Of a DNA stretch of 64,000 bases, positions 17,117 to 25,302 are shown in pieces. A program made the position numbers and the translations under genes. Within the stretch, counting starts at the first letter, position 1. Each line of letters begins with the position of its first letter. The DNA lies in contig CALFJB010000109.1 of NCBI GenBank assembly GCA_937877565.1, positions 11,586-75,585 on the forward strand, in the 5' to 3' direction. The stretch is from an uncultured Selenomonadales bacterium. Lineage in GTDB: Bacteria > Bacillota > Negativicutes > Selenomonadales > Selenomonadaceae. The notes under the pieces were generated by a model that did not search any database, was not told where the DNA came from, and was given only the letters and a program-made list of their open reading frames with translations.

Positions 17117-18218
17117 AAGAATTAACTTTGTATTTCGCCAAATTCATTTCTAAATCAGAAATTTTTTGCTGAAGTTGATTTTTTTCCTGCGTCATATTGT
17201 AGAGACAAAATCTTTGATACGCGGCAACCGTGAAAAAATATGCTGAAAACGGCAAATCCTCTTTCGATATTGCGTTTTCAAATTTCTTGCGAAATATTTC
17301 CTCAATTTGAAACGGCTGTAATTTTGAATTTTCAAAGAATGCTGTACAAATTATATTCATTCGTTCTTGAATGTGCCAATCCAGTATCATAAATCTATAC
17401 TGCGGATTCTTTTGAAAAAATTCTACACGGCTTATAAAATCATCAAGATAATTTATAATCTGCATCAGCATTTCTATTATACGAAGTGGACGTTGCGGAA
17501 TGTGCGAAAGTGAATCTTTTCTGACACGGTAATAATAAAAGACGTTCGGCACGCGCACATAATTTTTTGCAAGAATTACACATTGAAAAGCAAAAAACAT
17601 ATCTTCCCAAACATCTATTTGAGGGAAGATAATTTTATTTTTTATGAGAAAATCGCGGCGAATAAGTTTGTTACAACCCCACCACAAAAAGCCGCGTTCG
17701 GTAAATTTTTTGACACGCTTGCCAATATCTGAAGTTTCAAGCGTCGGCTTATTTACGTGGCAGGTTTTCTGAAAAGTTTCTTTTTTAATTTCGGTTTCGC
17801 CGTCTCTGAATGTGAAATAACTCGAACAATGAATAACTTCGGCGTCAGTTTCTTCAGCAATTTTAAAAAGCTCCTCAAGCGCAGTTGGAGTAATATAATC
17901 GTCGCTGTCAAGGAAAGTTACATATTTGCCACGCGCCATTTGAATACCGGTATTTTTAGGAACGGCAGACGCGCCAGAATTTTTCGTCAACGTTTTTATT
18001 TTCAATCTGCCTTTTAACTTCGGTAAAAATTTTTCAGCTTCGGTAACAGAATTGTCCGTGCTGCAGTCATTCACAACAACAACATCAAAATTTTGAAAAG
18101 TTTGATTTAAAATACTTTCCAAGCACGCGCCAATATATTTTTCGGCGTTGTACATTGGAATAATCACGGTAACCGCCGGAGTTTTTTCTACTTCTTCATA
18201 AAAATTTTTATTAGCCAT
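17082..18218 (-). CDS. GT2-family glycosyltransferase (copy 1)
   Basis: A 378-residue cytoplasmic glycosyltransferase of GT-A fold. VTVIIPMYNAEKYIGACLES and VVVVNDCSTDNS are the nucleotide-sugar pocket, and GKYVTFLDSDDYITP holds the DxD-type metal site. The C-terminal end is a coiled coil (MTQEKNQLQQKISDLEMNLAKY). It is a tandem duplicate of the next gene, 24 bases upstream, and is probably involved in making a surface polysaccharide or glycan. The donor and acceptor sugars are unknown. Confidence 0.88.
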   Translation of the reverse strand: MANKNFYEEVEKTPAVTVIIPMYNAEKYIGACLESILNQTFQNFDVVVVNDCSTDNSVTEAEKFLPKLKGRLKIKTLTKNSGASAVPKNTGIQMARGKYVTFLDSDDYITPTALEELFKIAEETDAEVIHCSSYFTFRDGETEIKKETFQKTCHVNKPTLETSDIGKRVKKFTERGFLWWGCNKLIRRDFLIKNKIIFPQIDVWEDMFFAFQCVILAKNYVRVPNVFYYYRVRKDSLSHIPQRPLRIIEMLMQIINYLDDFISRVEFFQKNPQYRFMILDWHIQERMNIICTAFFENSKLQPFQIEEIFRKKFENAISKEDLPFSAYFFTVAAYQRFCLYNMTQEKNQLQQKISDLEMNLAKYKVNSFSNEILPTEPK

Positions 18219-18242
18219 AATTTTTCCACCAAATATAAAAAA

Positions 18243-19322
18243 TTAATTCGACTGCGCCAACTGATTTTCTAAATCTGAAATTTTTTGGTTAAGTTGTTTT
18301 TTTTCATTTACCATTTGACGAATATAACAACCTTGATAACCGGCAACAGTAAATAAATATGACACAAAGGGCATAACGTCTTTTGGAAATTCAGCAGCCA
18401 TTTCATCAGTAAAAAGTTGTTTGACAAAATAAGGCTCGACTTTATCGCGCACGTACATTGCGTTAAAAAGTACAGTCATTCTTTCTTGAATGTGCCAATC
18501 AAGTAACATAAACCTATAGTACGGATTTTTCTTGAAAAAGTCCACGCGCTCCATAAATTTATCAAGGCAATTTACAACATTAACCAAAGTTTTCATAATG
18601 GTAGCCGGAGTTTTTGGAATGTGCGAAAGTGAATCATTTCTAAGACGATAATAATAAAAAATGTTCGGCACGCGCACATAATTTTTTGCAAGGATTATAC
18701 ATTGAAAAGCAAAAACCATATCTTCCCAAACTTTACTTGTCGGGAATTGGATTTTATTTTTTATGAGAAAATCACGGCGAATAAGTTTGTTACAACCCCA
18801 CCACAAAAAGCCCAATTCGGTAAATTTTTTGACGCGTTCGCCAATATCTAAAGGTTCAAGCGTCGGATTGTCTACAAAATCTTTTTTCTGAAAAGTTTTA
18901 GTTTCAATTTCATTTTCGCCGTCCTTGAACGTGAAATAATGCGAACAATGAATAATTTCAGCGTCAGTTTCTTCAGCAATTTTAAAAAGCTCCTCAAGCG
19001 CAGTTGGAGTAATATAATCGTCGCTGTCAAGGAAAGTTACATATTTGCCACGCGCCATTTGAATACCGGTATTTTTGGGAAGTGCAGACGTTCCGGAATT
19101 TTTTGGCAACGTTTTTATTTTCAATCTGCCTTCAAACTTCGGCAAAAATTTTTGAACTTCGACAACTGAATTATCTTTGCTGCAGTCATTCACAACAAGG
19201 ACATCAAAATTTTGGAAAGTTTGATTGACTAAACTTTGCAGACATTCGCCAATATATTTTTCGGCGTTGTACATTGGAATTATCACGGTAACTTCCGGAT
19301 TAAATGAAGGAGCTTTTGCCAT
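18243..19322 (-). CDS. GT2-family glycosyltransferase (copy 2)
   Basis: A 359-residue paralogue of the preceding GT2 gene, with the same order of motifs: VTVIIPMYNAEKYIGECLQS, VLVVNDCSKDNS and GKYVTFLDSDDYITP, then WWGCNKLIRRDFLIKNKI shared by both. A 116-base block (18961-19076) is identical in DNA to 17842-17957 although the rest has diverged, which suggests recent duplication or gene conversion. It lies ten bases after the LCP gene, so glycan assembly and LCP-type transfer may be linked. Confidence 0.88.
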   Translation of the reverse strand: MAKAPSFNPEVTVIIPMYNAEKYIGECLQSLVNQTFQNFDVLVVNDCSKDNSVVEVQKFLPKFEGRLKIKTLPKNSGTSALPKNTGIQMARGKYVTFLDSDDYITPTALEELFKIAEETDAEIIHCSHYFTFKDGENEIETKTFQKKDFVDNPTLEPLDIGERVKKFTELGFLWWGCNKLIRRDFLIKNKIQFPTSKVWEDMVFAFQCIILAKNYVRVPNIFYYYRLRNDSLSHIPKTPATIMKTLVNVVNCLDKFMERVDFFKKNPYYRFMLLDWHIQERMTVLFNAMYVRDKVEPYFVKQLFTDEMAAEFPKDVMPFVSYLFTVAGYQGCYIRQMVNEKKQLNQKISDLENQLAQSN

Positions 19323-19331
19323 AAAAATTTT

Positions 19332-20822
19332 CTACCTTTCTTTGTAAGTGTCGCCATCGCGCGTCGGCACATCATCATAATAATCATAATCAGGAATTCT
19401 TATATTTTCAACCGGCGGGGAATATTCAGCGTAAGTTGGACGGCTCGGAGTGTAAACTTCTTCGTCGTAAGTTGAATATCTTGAATTTGCATCTTCATCA
19501 TAAGTTGGAGGATTTGAATTTGTATCTTCATCGTAGGTTGAATAATTTGAATTTGTATCTTCGTTATAGGTTGAATAATTTGAATTTGTATCTTCGTTGT
19601 AGGTTGAACGGCTGGAATTTAAATCCTCATTGTAGGTTGAATAACTTGAATTTGTATCTTCGTTGTAAGTTGAACGGCTTGAATTTGTATCCTCATTGTA
19701 AGTTGAGTGATTTGAAATTTTTTCGTCGTTGCGACCGGAATTATTTTCATTGCTGTAAGTTGAACGCGGAGAAATATTTTCTTCGTCGTTCGGGCGATAG
19801 GAATTTCTGACATTTGAGGGGATGGATTCGCTATACTCGTTGGCAATTTTTTTAACGCGGCTTTTCAATCTTGAATCGACATTGACGCCAAGTCCGGTTG
19901 CCATTGCGTATTGCAATTCTTCAATATCGGGAATCCAATAACTAATATCTTCAATGTAAAGCGGGTAACCAGGAACCATATCAGTTTCAAGTCCGTGTTG
20001 TTGAGCAGATTTTAAAGAGCCTGCAAGCTCCATAAGTTGGCGCGTCGTCATATCAGTATCAACCGCGTCAACAACTTCGCGCAGGACTGCCGGAATACGC
20101 GGAATAAATGAAGGCGACATAACTTTTTCCATACAAGCCGCCATAAATTTTTGCTGACGTTTAATCCTGCCAATATCGCCTTCAGAATCACGATAACGCA
20201 CGTAAGTTACAGCCGTTTTGCCGTCCATATGTTGAACGCCGGGATAAAGATTTATCACTAAGCCGCCGTTATCGTCCCAAGGGTCTTCGTAGCGCATACG
20301 CTTTTCAACGTCAATATCAATCCCGCCAATGGCGTCGATAATTTTTACAAAGCTGTTTACATCAACAATAACGTAATGGTCAATGTTAATACCGAGAAAA
20401 TTTTCTACAGTCCTTTCAGCCAAAGGTTCGCCGCCGTATGCAAACGCCGCGTTAATTTTGTCGTAGCCGTAGCCGTAAATTCTAACGCGCGTATCACGCG
20501 GAACAGATAGGAGCGACGCCGAATCCAATTTAGGGTCAATCGTTGCAACCATCATTGTATCAGAGCGTCCCGCGTCGTCGTGGCGAACGTCAACGCCCAT
20601 TATTAAAACCGTCGTCTTATCGTGCGCCTTTATTAATTCGGTGTCGAAATTAATTCTATCAATTTGCTGAATTGGATCTTTTTTTAAATCCAAGTCGAAC
20701 AAACCGGACGACGCCAATAATGCACCGGCAGCGGCGGATGCAAAAAAACATAACGCCAAAAGTATTGCGGGCAAAATTCGGCGTTTCTTTTTTTCCGGAC
20801 GCGGCGAATTTTCGTTTTCCAA
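19332..20822 (-). CDS. LytR-CpsA-Psr family protein with tandem-repeat tail
   Basis: LCP proteins transfer lipid-linked glycopolymers to the cell wall on the outer face of the membrane. The 496-residue protein has a basic N terminus (EKKKRRIL), one membrane helix (PAILLALCFFASAAAGALLAS) and the LCP domain (about residues 70-290) with LIMGVDVRHDDAGRSDTMMV, SVPRDTRVRI, DKINAAFAYGG and YVRYRDSEGDIGRIKRQQ, including the arginines that bind the pyrophosphate lipid. The C-terminal 140 residues carry an 11-residue repeat of type TYNEDTNSSRS, then a Y/P/D-rich end. The repeat is not part of the LCP family. Confidence 0.92.
   Translation of the reverse strand: MENENSPRPEKKKRRILPAILLALCFFASAAAGALLASSGLFDLDLKKDPIQQIDRINFDTELIKAHDKTTVLIMGVDVRHDDAGRSDTMMVATIDPKLDSASLLSVPRDTRVRIYGYGYDKINAAFAYGGEPLAERTVENFLGINIDHYVIVDVNSFVKIIDAIGGIDIDVEKRMRYEDPWDDNGGLVINLYPGVQHMDGKTAVTYVRYRDSEGDIGRIKRQQKFMAACMEKVMSPSFIPRIPAVLREVVDAVDTDMTTRQLMELAGSLKSAQQHGLETDMVPGYPLYIEDISYWIPDIEELQYAMATGLGVNVDSRLKSRVKKIANEYSESIPSNVRNSYRPNDEENISPRSTYSNENNSGRNDEKISNHSTYNEDTNSSRSTYNEDTNSSYSTYNEDLNSSRSTYNEDTNSNYSTYNEDTNSNYSTYDEDTNSNPPTYDEDANSRYSTYDEEVYTPSRPTYAEYSPPVENIRIPDYDYYDDVPTRDGDTYKER
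19463..19713 (-). repeat. 33-bp in-frame tandem repeat in the LCP gene
   Basis: Seven full units and one partial unit of 33 bases encode TYNEDTNSSRS and variants (TYNEDTNSNYS, TYDEDTNSNPP, TYDEDANSRYS). The units are near-identical in DNA, so copy number is likely to vary between strains by slippage. Confidence 0.85.
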
Positions 20823-20899
20823 AACATTCTCTCCCTGTAAAAATTATTTTTGATACAAGCTTCAAGCAGTGATTATTGACAATTTATTTTAAGCAAAAA

Positions 20900-22108
20900 T
20901 TATTTTTTTATGCAAGCCTCAAGCGCGGCTTTATTTTCATTGACGATTTTATTTGTGGTATTGACTTCTGCGGCGTGGCGAATTTCTTTCAAAGCGTCTT
21001 GATATTTTTTCTGCCGGAAATAGGCAAGTGCAATTTGATTATGAGCGTCAACGAATCTATCTTCAATTTCCAACGAGCTACGAAAATCTTTTACGGCGTC
21101 CTTGTACTTTTTCAGTTGCAGGTAAACATTTCCGCGATTGTAATAGCCGAGTTTGGATTTTGGCTGAAGTTGTAAATATCTGTCATAAGTTTTCAGCGCG
21201 TCTTTGGGACGATTTAATTTTTCCTGCGTAAGAGCCAAATTAAAAATTGCCTCTGAAAGTTCGGGATTAATTTCAATGGCGGTTTTAAAATCTGCATGTG
21301 CATTCCAATAATCTTGACGCAAGAAATAAACTAAGCCGCGATAAACATAATTTGCGGAAGTGTCAAAGTCTTTATCAATAATTGAATTTGCGTATTCAAG
21401 GGAAGCGTCGCTTGCGTCGGGAAGTTGCGCCTGTTGCCAAAGATTTAAAATATCTTGCCCGTACTGTTTGCCGGGAACAGCCCAAACGCCATTTAAGCCC
21501 GTCCAATTTTGAATTTTGCCGAAAATTTGCGGGCGAAATTTTTGTATCAGTTCATAACGTGGATCAATTATAGCAATTTTTGGCGGTCTTGTAGTTGCGT
21601 AAGAAAGCAAATGTTGAATGTGCGCACGAACTCCAAGTTGAGGTGTTGGAAAAAACGCGCCTTTGACGCCGCCGCCGGTCGTACCTAAGCCGCAATAATT
21701 ATTTTGTTCGGGTATAACGTCGCCGCCGTAATTCCAAGTACCGGTTTCTTTAATCGCCTGACAAATGGCAACGTCGGGGCGAATACCTTCAAGTTCCGCC
21801 TCTTCGTAGTAAAAACTTACCAATTCTTCAACCGTGCAATTTATTTTCGGTGCGGCGTTACGTTTTTTTATGAAGTTTACCATTTGTCCTTGATTAGCTA
21901 CAGCGTCTCCAAAAATTGTAACGTCATCGGGACTTTCGCGCAGGACTGAAAGTGGCGTATCTTTTGAGCCCGCGTCAATAAATTCTGTAGTTTTGAGCAG
22001 TTTTTTATTGAATTTAATTTTTTCGGTTTTAACTTTCGCCGCCGAAGTACAACCGACAGTAAAAAAAATTAACATCATTGCCAAACATAAACTAAAAATT
22101 TTTTTCAT
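20900..22108 (-). CDS. Lipoprotein with glucosaminidase-like domain and TPR repeats
   Basis: The first residues MKKIFSLCLAMMLIFFTVGC form a signal peptide with lipobox and cysteine 20, so the protein is lipid-anchored. Residues about 85-220 resemble the FlgJ/Acm-type glucosaminidase fold (LEGIRPDVAICQAIKETGTWNYGG with a catalytic-type Glu, NNYCGLGTTGGG, LGVRAHIQHL). Residues about 235-390 hold TPR units (YRGLVYFLRQDYWNAHADFKTAIEINP and later copies). It may trim or bind peptidoglycan. I moved the start from the upstream in-frame codon to ATG 22108, five bases after GGAGG. It lies 77 bases upstream of the LCP gene and in the same direction. Confidence 0.82.
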   Translation of the reverse strand: MKKIFSLCLAMMLIFFTVGCTSAAKVKTEKIKFNKKLLKTTEFIDAGSKDTPLSVLRESPDDVTIFGDAVANQGQMVNFIKKRNAAPKINCTVEELVSFYYEEAELEGIRPDVAICQAIKETGTWNYGGDVIPEQNNYCGLGTTGGGVKGAFFPTPQLGVRAHIQHLLSYATTRPPKIAIIDPRYELIQKFRPQIFGKIQNWTGLNGVWAVPGKQYGQDILNLWQQAQLPDASDASLEYANSIIDKDFDTSANYVYRGLVYFLRQDYWNAHADFKTAIEINPELSEAIFNLALTQEKLNRPKDALKTYDRYLQLQPKSKLGYYNRGNVYLQLKKYKDAVKDFRSSLEIEDRFVDAHNQIALAYFRQKKYQDALKEIRHAAEVNTTNKIVNENKAALEACIKK

Positions 22109-22123
22109 GATAACCTCCAAATA

Positions 22124-22160
22124 TTTTAGGTGTTAGGTGTTAGCGGTTAGGTTTTAGGGA
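22124..22160. repeat. TTAGG-type dispersed repeat
   Basis: TTTTAGGTGTTAGGTGTTAG followed by CGGTTAGGTTTTAGGGA: five near-tandem TTAGG units. The reverse complement occurs at 59182-59222. Confidence 0.75.
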
Positions 22161-22289
22161 ATAAACAATTAACATTTGTTTGGCGCGTCATAGTTTTCAG
22201 ATAGAGCTAGGAAGTTGAAGTTACGGAAGATTAGGATAGAGGGGAAGATTAGGAATTGGGAAGACCCGAGAAAACCTGACGCGCCTTTA

Positions 22290-22360
22290 GAGCACTTTCT
22301 TTTGGTACTTTTCTTTTTGCTCCGGAAAAGAAAAGTACATTTAATTTAAAATAAAAAATT
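22290..22360. repeat. GTAC palindrome element (copy B)
   Basis: GTACTTTTCTTTT (22305-22317) and AAAAGAAAAGTAC (22326-22338) are perfect 13-base inverted arms around GCTCCGG. The flanks AGCACTTTCTTTTG and ACATTTAATTTAAAATAAAAAATT match copies at 46685-46742 and 58966-59055. Confidence 0.8.
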
Positions 22361-22473
22361 TTAACCAAATAAAGTACACTTCAAAATAAAAATTTGCAGA
22401 AAATTTTTACAGGAAAATTTTTTTGTGCATAGAATTACAAAAATAAAATTTCAACCTTAAGGGGGAAAATCCT

Positions 22474-22935
22474 ATGAAAATTGCAATGGCGAACGACCAC
22501 GCCGGTACAAAACTCAAAAACGAAATTAAAGCGTACCTTGAAAGTCAAGGACACGAAGTAAAAGACTTCGGTACTTACGACGAGGAAGGCTGCGATCTTT
22601 CAGATTTCGTATATCCTGCCGCGCTTGCAGTTGCAAAAGGCGAATGTGAACGCGGAATTTTCGTTGACGGCGTAGGTTATGGCAGTGCCTTAATCGCCAA
22701 TAAAATTTATGGAATTTACGCGGCAGTTTGTCAAGACCCGTTCTGCGCTCAACTTTCACGCGAACATACAGATTCCAACGTGCTTTGCATTGGCGGGAAG
22801 ATTATCGGTAGTGCCATTGCTATGGAAATTGTAAAAACGTGGATGAAGACTGACGCTTTGACGGCTGAAAAATATCGTCGCCGCGTCCAAAAAGTTGCTG
22901 ACATTAACAATAAACATTGCGTACCAGTGAAATAA
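22474..22935 (+). CDS. RpiB/LacA/LacB-family sugar-phosphate isomerase
   Basis: A 153-residue protein with the RpiB start MKIAMANDHAGTKLKNEI and the conserved SREHTDSNVLCIGGKIIGSAIA near residue 95-120. RpiB converts ribose 5-phosphate and ribulose 5-phosphate. The loop that normally reads CGTG(I/L)G is VDGVGYGSALIANK here, so the usual catalytic cysteine is replaced. LacA of galactose 6-phosphate isomerase also lacks this Cys, and some RpiB enzymes use an acidic residue. The exact substrate is therefore uncertain. The start is supported by AAGGGGG, and a terminator follows. Confidence 0.85.
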   Translation: MKIAMANDHAGTKLKNEIKAYLESQGHEVKDFGTYDEEGCDLSDFVYPAALAVAKGECERGIFVDGVGYGSALIANKIYGIYAAVCQDPFCAQLSREHTDSNVLCIGGKIIGSAIAMEIVKTWMKTDALTAEKYRRRVQKVADINNKHCVPVK

Positions 22936-22981
22936 ATTGTAGCAGAATATTTTTTTGTGTCAATTAATAAAATAAAAATTA

Positions 22982-23007
22982 CCCCGCTAAATTCGGCGGG
23001 GATTTTT
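22982..23007 (+). terminator. Intrinsic terminator after rpiB-like gene
   Basis: CCCCGC (22982-22987) pairs with GCGGGG (22996-23001), then ATTTTT. Confidence 0.8.
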
Positions 23008-23046
23008 CTTTTAAATATTTTTTGATTGGCGGAAAATCAACGGCAA

Positions 23047-23298
23047 TTATTTTCCTTGCTCCTCAATGGAATATTCCTCAAGCGCGGCGTCAATTTCTTC
23101 AAGTTCTTCATCAGTGAGAGAGTAAACAATATCGCTAAAATCGTCCGCCAATTTCAATGCTCCTTGTTCAATGCAACGAATTTGCAAAGCGTCTTTTTCT
23201 TCGTCAAGGTTTTGATGCTTTTCAATCATATAATCAAGATTTTCAAGCATATCAACAAGATTTTCAAGTTTTGTTTGAAGTATGGAAGTATCAGACAT
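23047..23298 (-). CDS. Small acidic coiled-coil protein
   Basis: An 83-residue acidic protein, nearly all helical with heptads (LQTKLENLVDMLENLDYMIEKHQNLDEEKDAL) and an acidic C terminus. I do not recognise a family. It is the last gene of the minus-strand dynamin-like operon, 17 bases after the next gene and behind an AAGGAGC ribosome site, so it probably works with those proteins as a small partner or scaffold. Confidence 0.6.
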   Translation of the reverse strand: MSDTSILQTKLENLVDMLENLDYMIEKHQNLDEEKDALQIRCIEQGALKLADDFSDIVYSLTDEELEEIDAALEEYSIEEQGK

Positions 23299-23315
23299 AA
23301 AATCAGCTCCTTAAA

Positions 23316-23990
23316 CTAAATGAAAATTACAGTATCGCCAACTGAAAAATTTTGCGTGCGAATTAAATTATTTTTAAAGTCGGTAACTTCAATGTAGCAA
23401 ATACTTTGGGCGGCAACTTTGTCCGTTCTTGTACAGTAATTATCGAAAACTGCGCGAACCACGCCTTCAAAACTTGAAACTTTCAATTTGTCGCCTATCG
23501 CAATGTAACCATCATTTAAATATAATCTCATATGTTGCCCGGCAACGCCTGCTATTTCGGCTTTACCGTGAGTACTTTTAACTTTTTTTAGCGAAGGCGG
23601 CGCGGTTGATTTAATAATTGGCGGCTTTTTAATTTCCAGATTGTTTAACATTTGATTAGCGACAATCAAGCGCATTAATTCTTCCAACGATGAAAGATTT
23701 TTGCCGATAATAGAATTATTTTTTGATTCGGCGGCGATACTTTTTTCAATGGCGGAAATTTTGGGCGATAAAATATCATCCAACATTATTTTCAGAGACG
23801 CCAAAGAATTTTCTATATTATCGAAGTAAAGGCGATGATTAAGTTTTTGCCCGTCAATCGATTCTTGAAGTTGCTGAAAACGCACATTAATATTTTTAAT
23901 GTCAGTGCGAAGGCTTTGAACTTCTTGCCGCAATTTATTTAATTCTTCAGTAGAAATATTTAAATCTTTTTTGTCATCTTGCAAAGTCAA
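23316..23990 (-). CDS. Coiled-coil protein of the dynamin operon, beta-rich C terminus
   Basis: 224 residues. Residues 1-95 are coiled coil (LNKLRQEVQSLRTDIKNIN). Then comes LEELMRLIVANQMLNNLEIKKP, which recurs almost unchanged in the next gene. The C-terminal 90 residues look beta-rich (AGQHMRLYLNDGYIAIGDKLKV, YIEVTDFKNNL, FSVGDTVIFI) and may form a small barrel. No signal peptide or membrane helix is seen. Function unknown. It immediately follows the paralogous gene at 23991 with no gap. Confidence 0.65.
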   Translation of the reverse strand: MTLQDDKKDLNISTEELNKLRQEVQSLRTDIKNINVRFQQLQESIDGQKLNHRLYFDNIENSLASLKIMLDDILSPKISAIEKSIAAESKNNSIIGKNLSSLEELMRLIVANQMLNNLEIKKPPIIKSTAPPSLKKVKSTHGKAEIAGVAGQHMRLYLNDGYIAIGDKLKVSSFEGVVRAVFDNYCTRTDKVAAQSICYIEVTDFKNNLIRTQNFSVGDTVIFI

Positions 23991-24506
23991 TCACTCCAAA
24001 ATATAACTTTCGATAATGTCATCTTTTTTTAATTCATCAGTACCGATTCCCGAAAGTTGAACTCTAAAATAACCTGTATACACTGACGGCACTTCATCAG
24101 CAGCATCACTCAAATACTGAAGTTTAATAATTGAAGTGCTGAAAAGTTTTTTACTCCTGCGCAATATTCTAATTTTTGATTCTTTGTAAATTGTACCGTC
24201 GACCATTTCAGCCCAAATCCAAGTATTAGAGAGATGATAAATTTTAGCGTGTCCTTGAATAATTTCTTTCGGTGAAGTTGGCGCAGAATCATAAATATTT
24301 TTTAAGAAACCGAGAGCAGAAATTTTTTCGGCAGATTTTTTAGGCGTCGGCTTTTTAATTTCCAGATTGTTTAACATTTGGTTGGCAACTAAAAGGCGGA
24401 GTAATTCCTCAATCGCCGAAAGATTTTCATTGATTGAAGAAATTTCCGCCTTTAAGCCTTGAATATCCGCACGAAGAATTTTTAATTCTTGTTCGATATT
24501 TGACAC
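23991..24506 (-). CDS. Coiled-coil protein paralogous to its neighbour
   Basis: 171 residues with a short N-terminal coiled coil (IEQELKILRADIQGLKAEISSIN), then IEELLRLLVANQMLNNLEIKKP as in the 23316 gene, and a beta-rich C-terminal domain (AKIYHLSNTWIWAEMVDGTIY, YFRVQLSGIGTDELKKDDII). The shared central motif is a candidate binding site for a common partner, such as the GTPase or the two helical proteins encoded upstream. I do not recognise a known family. Confidence 0.65.
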   Translation of the reverse strand: MSNIEQELKILRADIQGLKAEISSINENLSAIEELLRLLVANQMLNNLEIKKPTPKKSAEKISALGFLKNIYDSAPTSPKEIIQGHAKIYHLSNTWIWAEMVDGTIYKESKIRILRRSKKLFSTSIIKLQYLSDAADEVPSVYTGYFRVQLSGIGTDELKKDDIIESYILE

Positions 24507-24515
24507 GGCTACACC

Positions 24516-25301
24516 TCAAGCAGCAAGGATTTTTTCAATTTGTTCAAGCGCGTAAATTTTTTGAAGCGCGGGAAGTTGCGCTTTTTCTCTGTCAAAATTT
24601 TGATTTTCCATATCGCGTTCCCACTGTTCAAATTGATTTTTTACATTTGCGGCTTTTCTTTCTTGTTCGTCAACATAATCTTGCAAAAAATTAGAAATAT
24701 CATCAGTAACTTGATTCATCGTGCGACTTACTTTTTGCGCCAAATCGTCTCTTGCGCCATCAATAACTTTTTGGGCAAAATTTTTCATTTTGCGTTCTTT
24801 GTCTGAACCTGCAGGAAGTTTAAGAATTTCCACGCATTTGGGATTGTCCAGCGATAAATTTTTTCTTATGGCGTCAGTAATTGTGCCGTCAATATCACTG
24901 CAAAGGCGATTCTTTTTGCGCTGAATTTGTTCAAGTCCGAAAAGGTCTGCAATGTTTTCATCTTTATGAAATTCTTCAATCAAATTGTTAAAACAATCCC
25001 TGACATATTTTTTGCAAGCGTCTTCAGTTTTTTCACCGGCTGTGCGATATTCTTTGGAATATTGAAAAAGTAAATTGCCCAAATCTTCAATTTGGCTGGC
25101 GGAAGAATTTTCATTAAGTGAGCCGCTTTTTCCAATATTTTTGTTAGTTTCTTCAGTTTTTTTGCTTGAAAATGCATCTTTAATTTCTTCAGCGGCACCA
25201 TAAACTATAGCACCGGCTAAAGCTACAGGAGCTAGCAATACACCGGCTGCTGTACCAACTACATCTGCAACTCTGTCTTTAATCCATCCAAAAAAGCCCA
25301 T
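24516..25301 (-). CDS. Dynamin-operon partner protein, membrane-associating (paralogue A)
   Basis: About 261 residues. The N-terminal 40 residues contain a glycine/alanine-rich hydrophobic segment (VVGTAAGVLLAPVALAGAIVYGA), like those that insert in membranes. The remainder is long helical, including SLDNPKCVEILKLPAGSDKE, a motif shared with the next gene (SLDNKRCREILTMPNGERK). I place the start at ATG 25301. A GTG start at 25310 would overlap the neighbouring stop. The pairing with a dynamin-like GTPase recalls other bacterial dynamin operons with helical partners, but no function is known. Confidence 0.6.
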   Translation of the reverse strand: MGFFGWIKDRVADVVGTAAGVLLAPVALAGAIVYGAAEEIKDAFSSKKTEETNKNIGKSGSLNENSSASQIEDLGNLLFQYSKEYRTAGEKTEDACKKYVRDCFNNLIEEFHKDENIADLFGLEQIQRKKNRLCSDIDGTITDAIRKNLSLDNPKCVEILKLPAGSDKERKMKNFAQKVIDGARDDLAQKVSRTMNQVTDDISNFLQDYVDEQERKAANVKNQFEQWERDMENQNFDREKAQLPALQKIYALEQIEKILAA

Positions 25302-25302
25302 T

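Larger units (their letters stand above)
22109..22473. other. 365-base divergent gap with two repeat elements
   Basis: The gap between the lipoprotein gene and rpiB carries a TTAGG-type repeat (22124-22160), a region of no clear content (22165-22285) and a GTAC palindrome element (22290-22360). No ORF or RNA gene is visible. The rpiB ribosome site AAGGGGG is at 22459. Confidence 0.6.

Noticed and set aside
22165..22285. Possible small RNA in the lipoprotein-rpiB gap
   Set aside because: The stretch has no promoter, terminator or conserved fold I can see.
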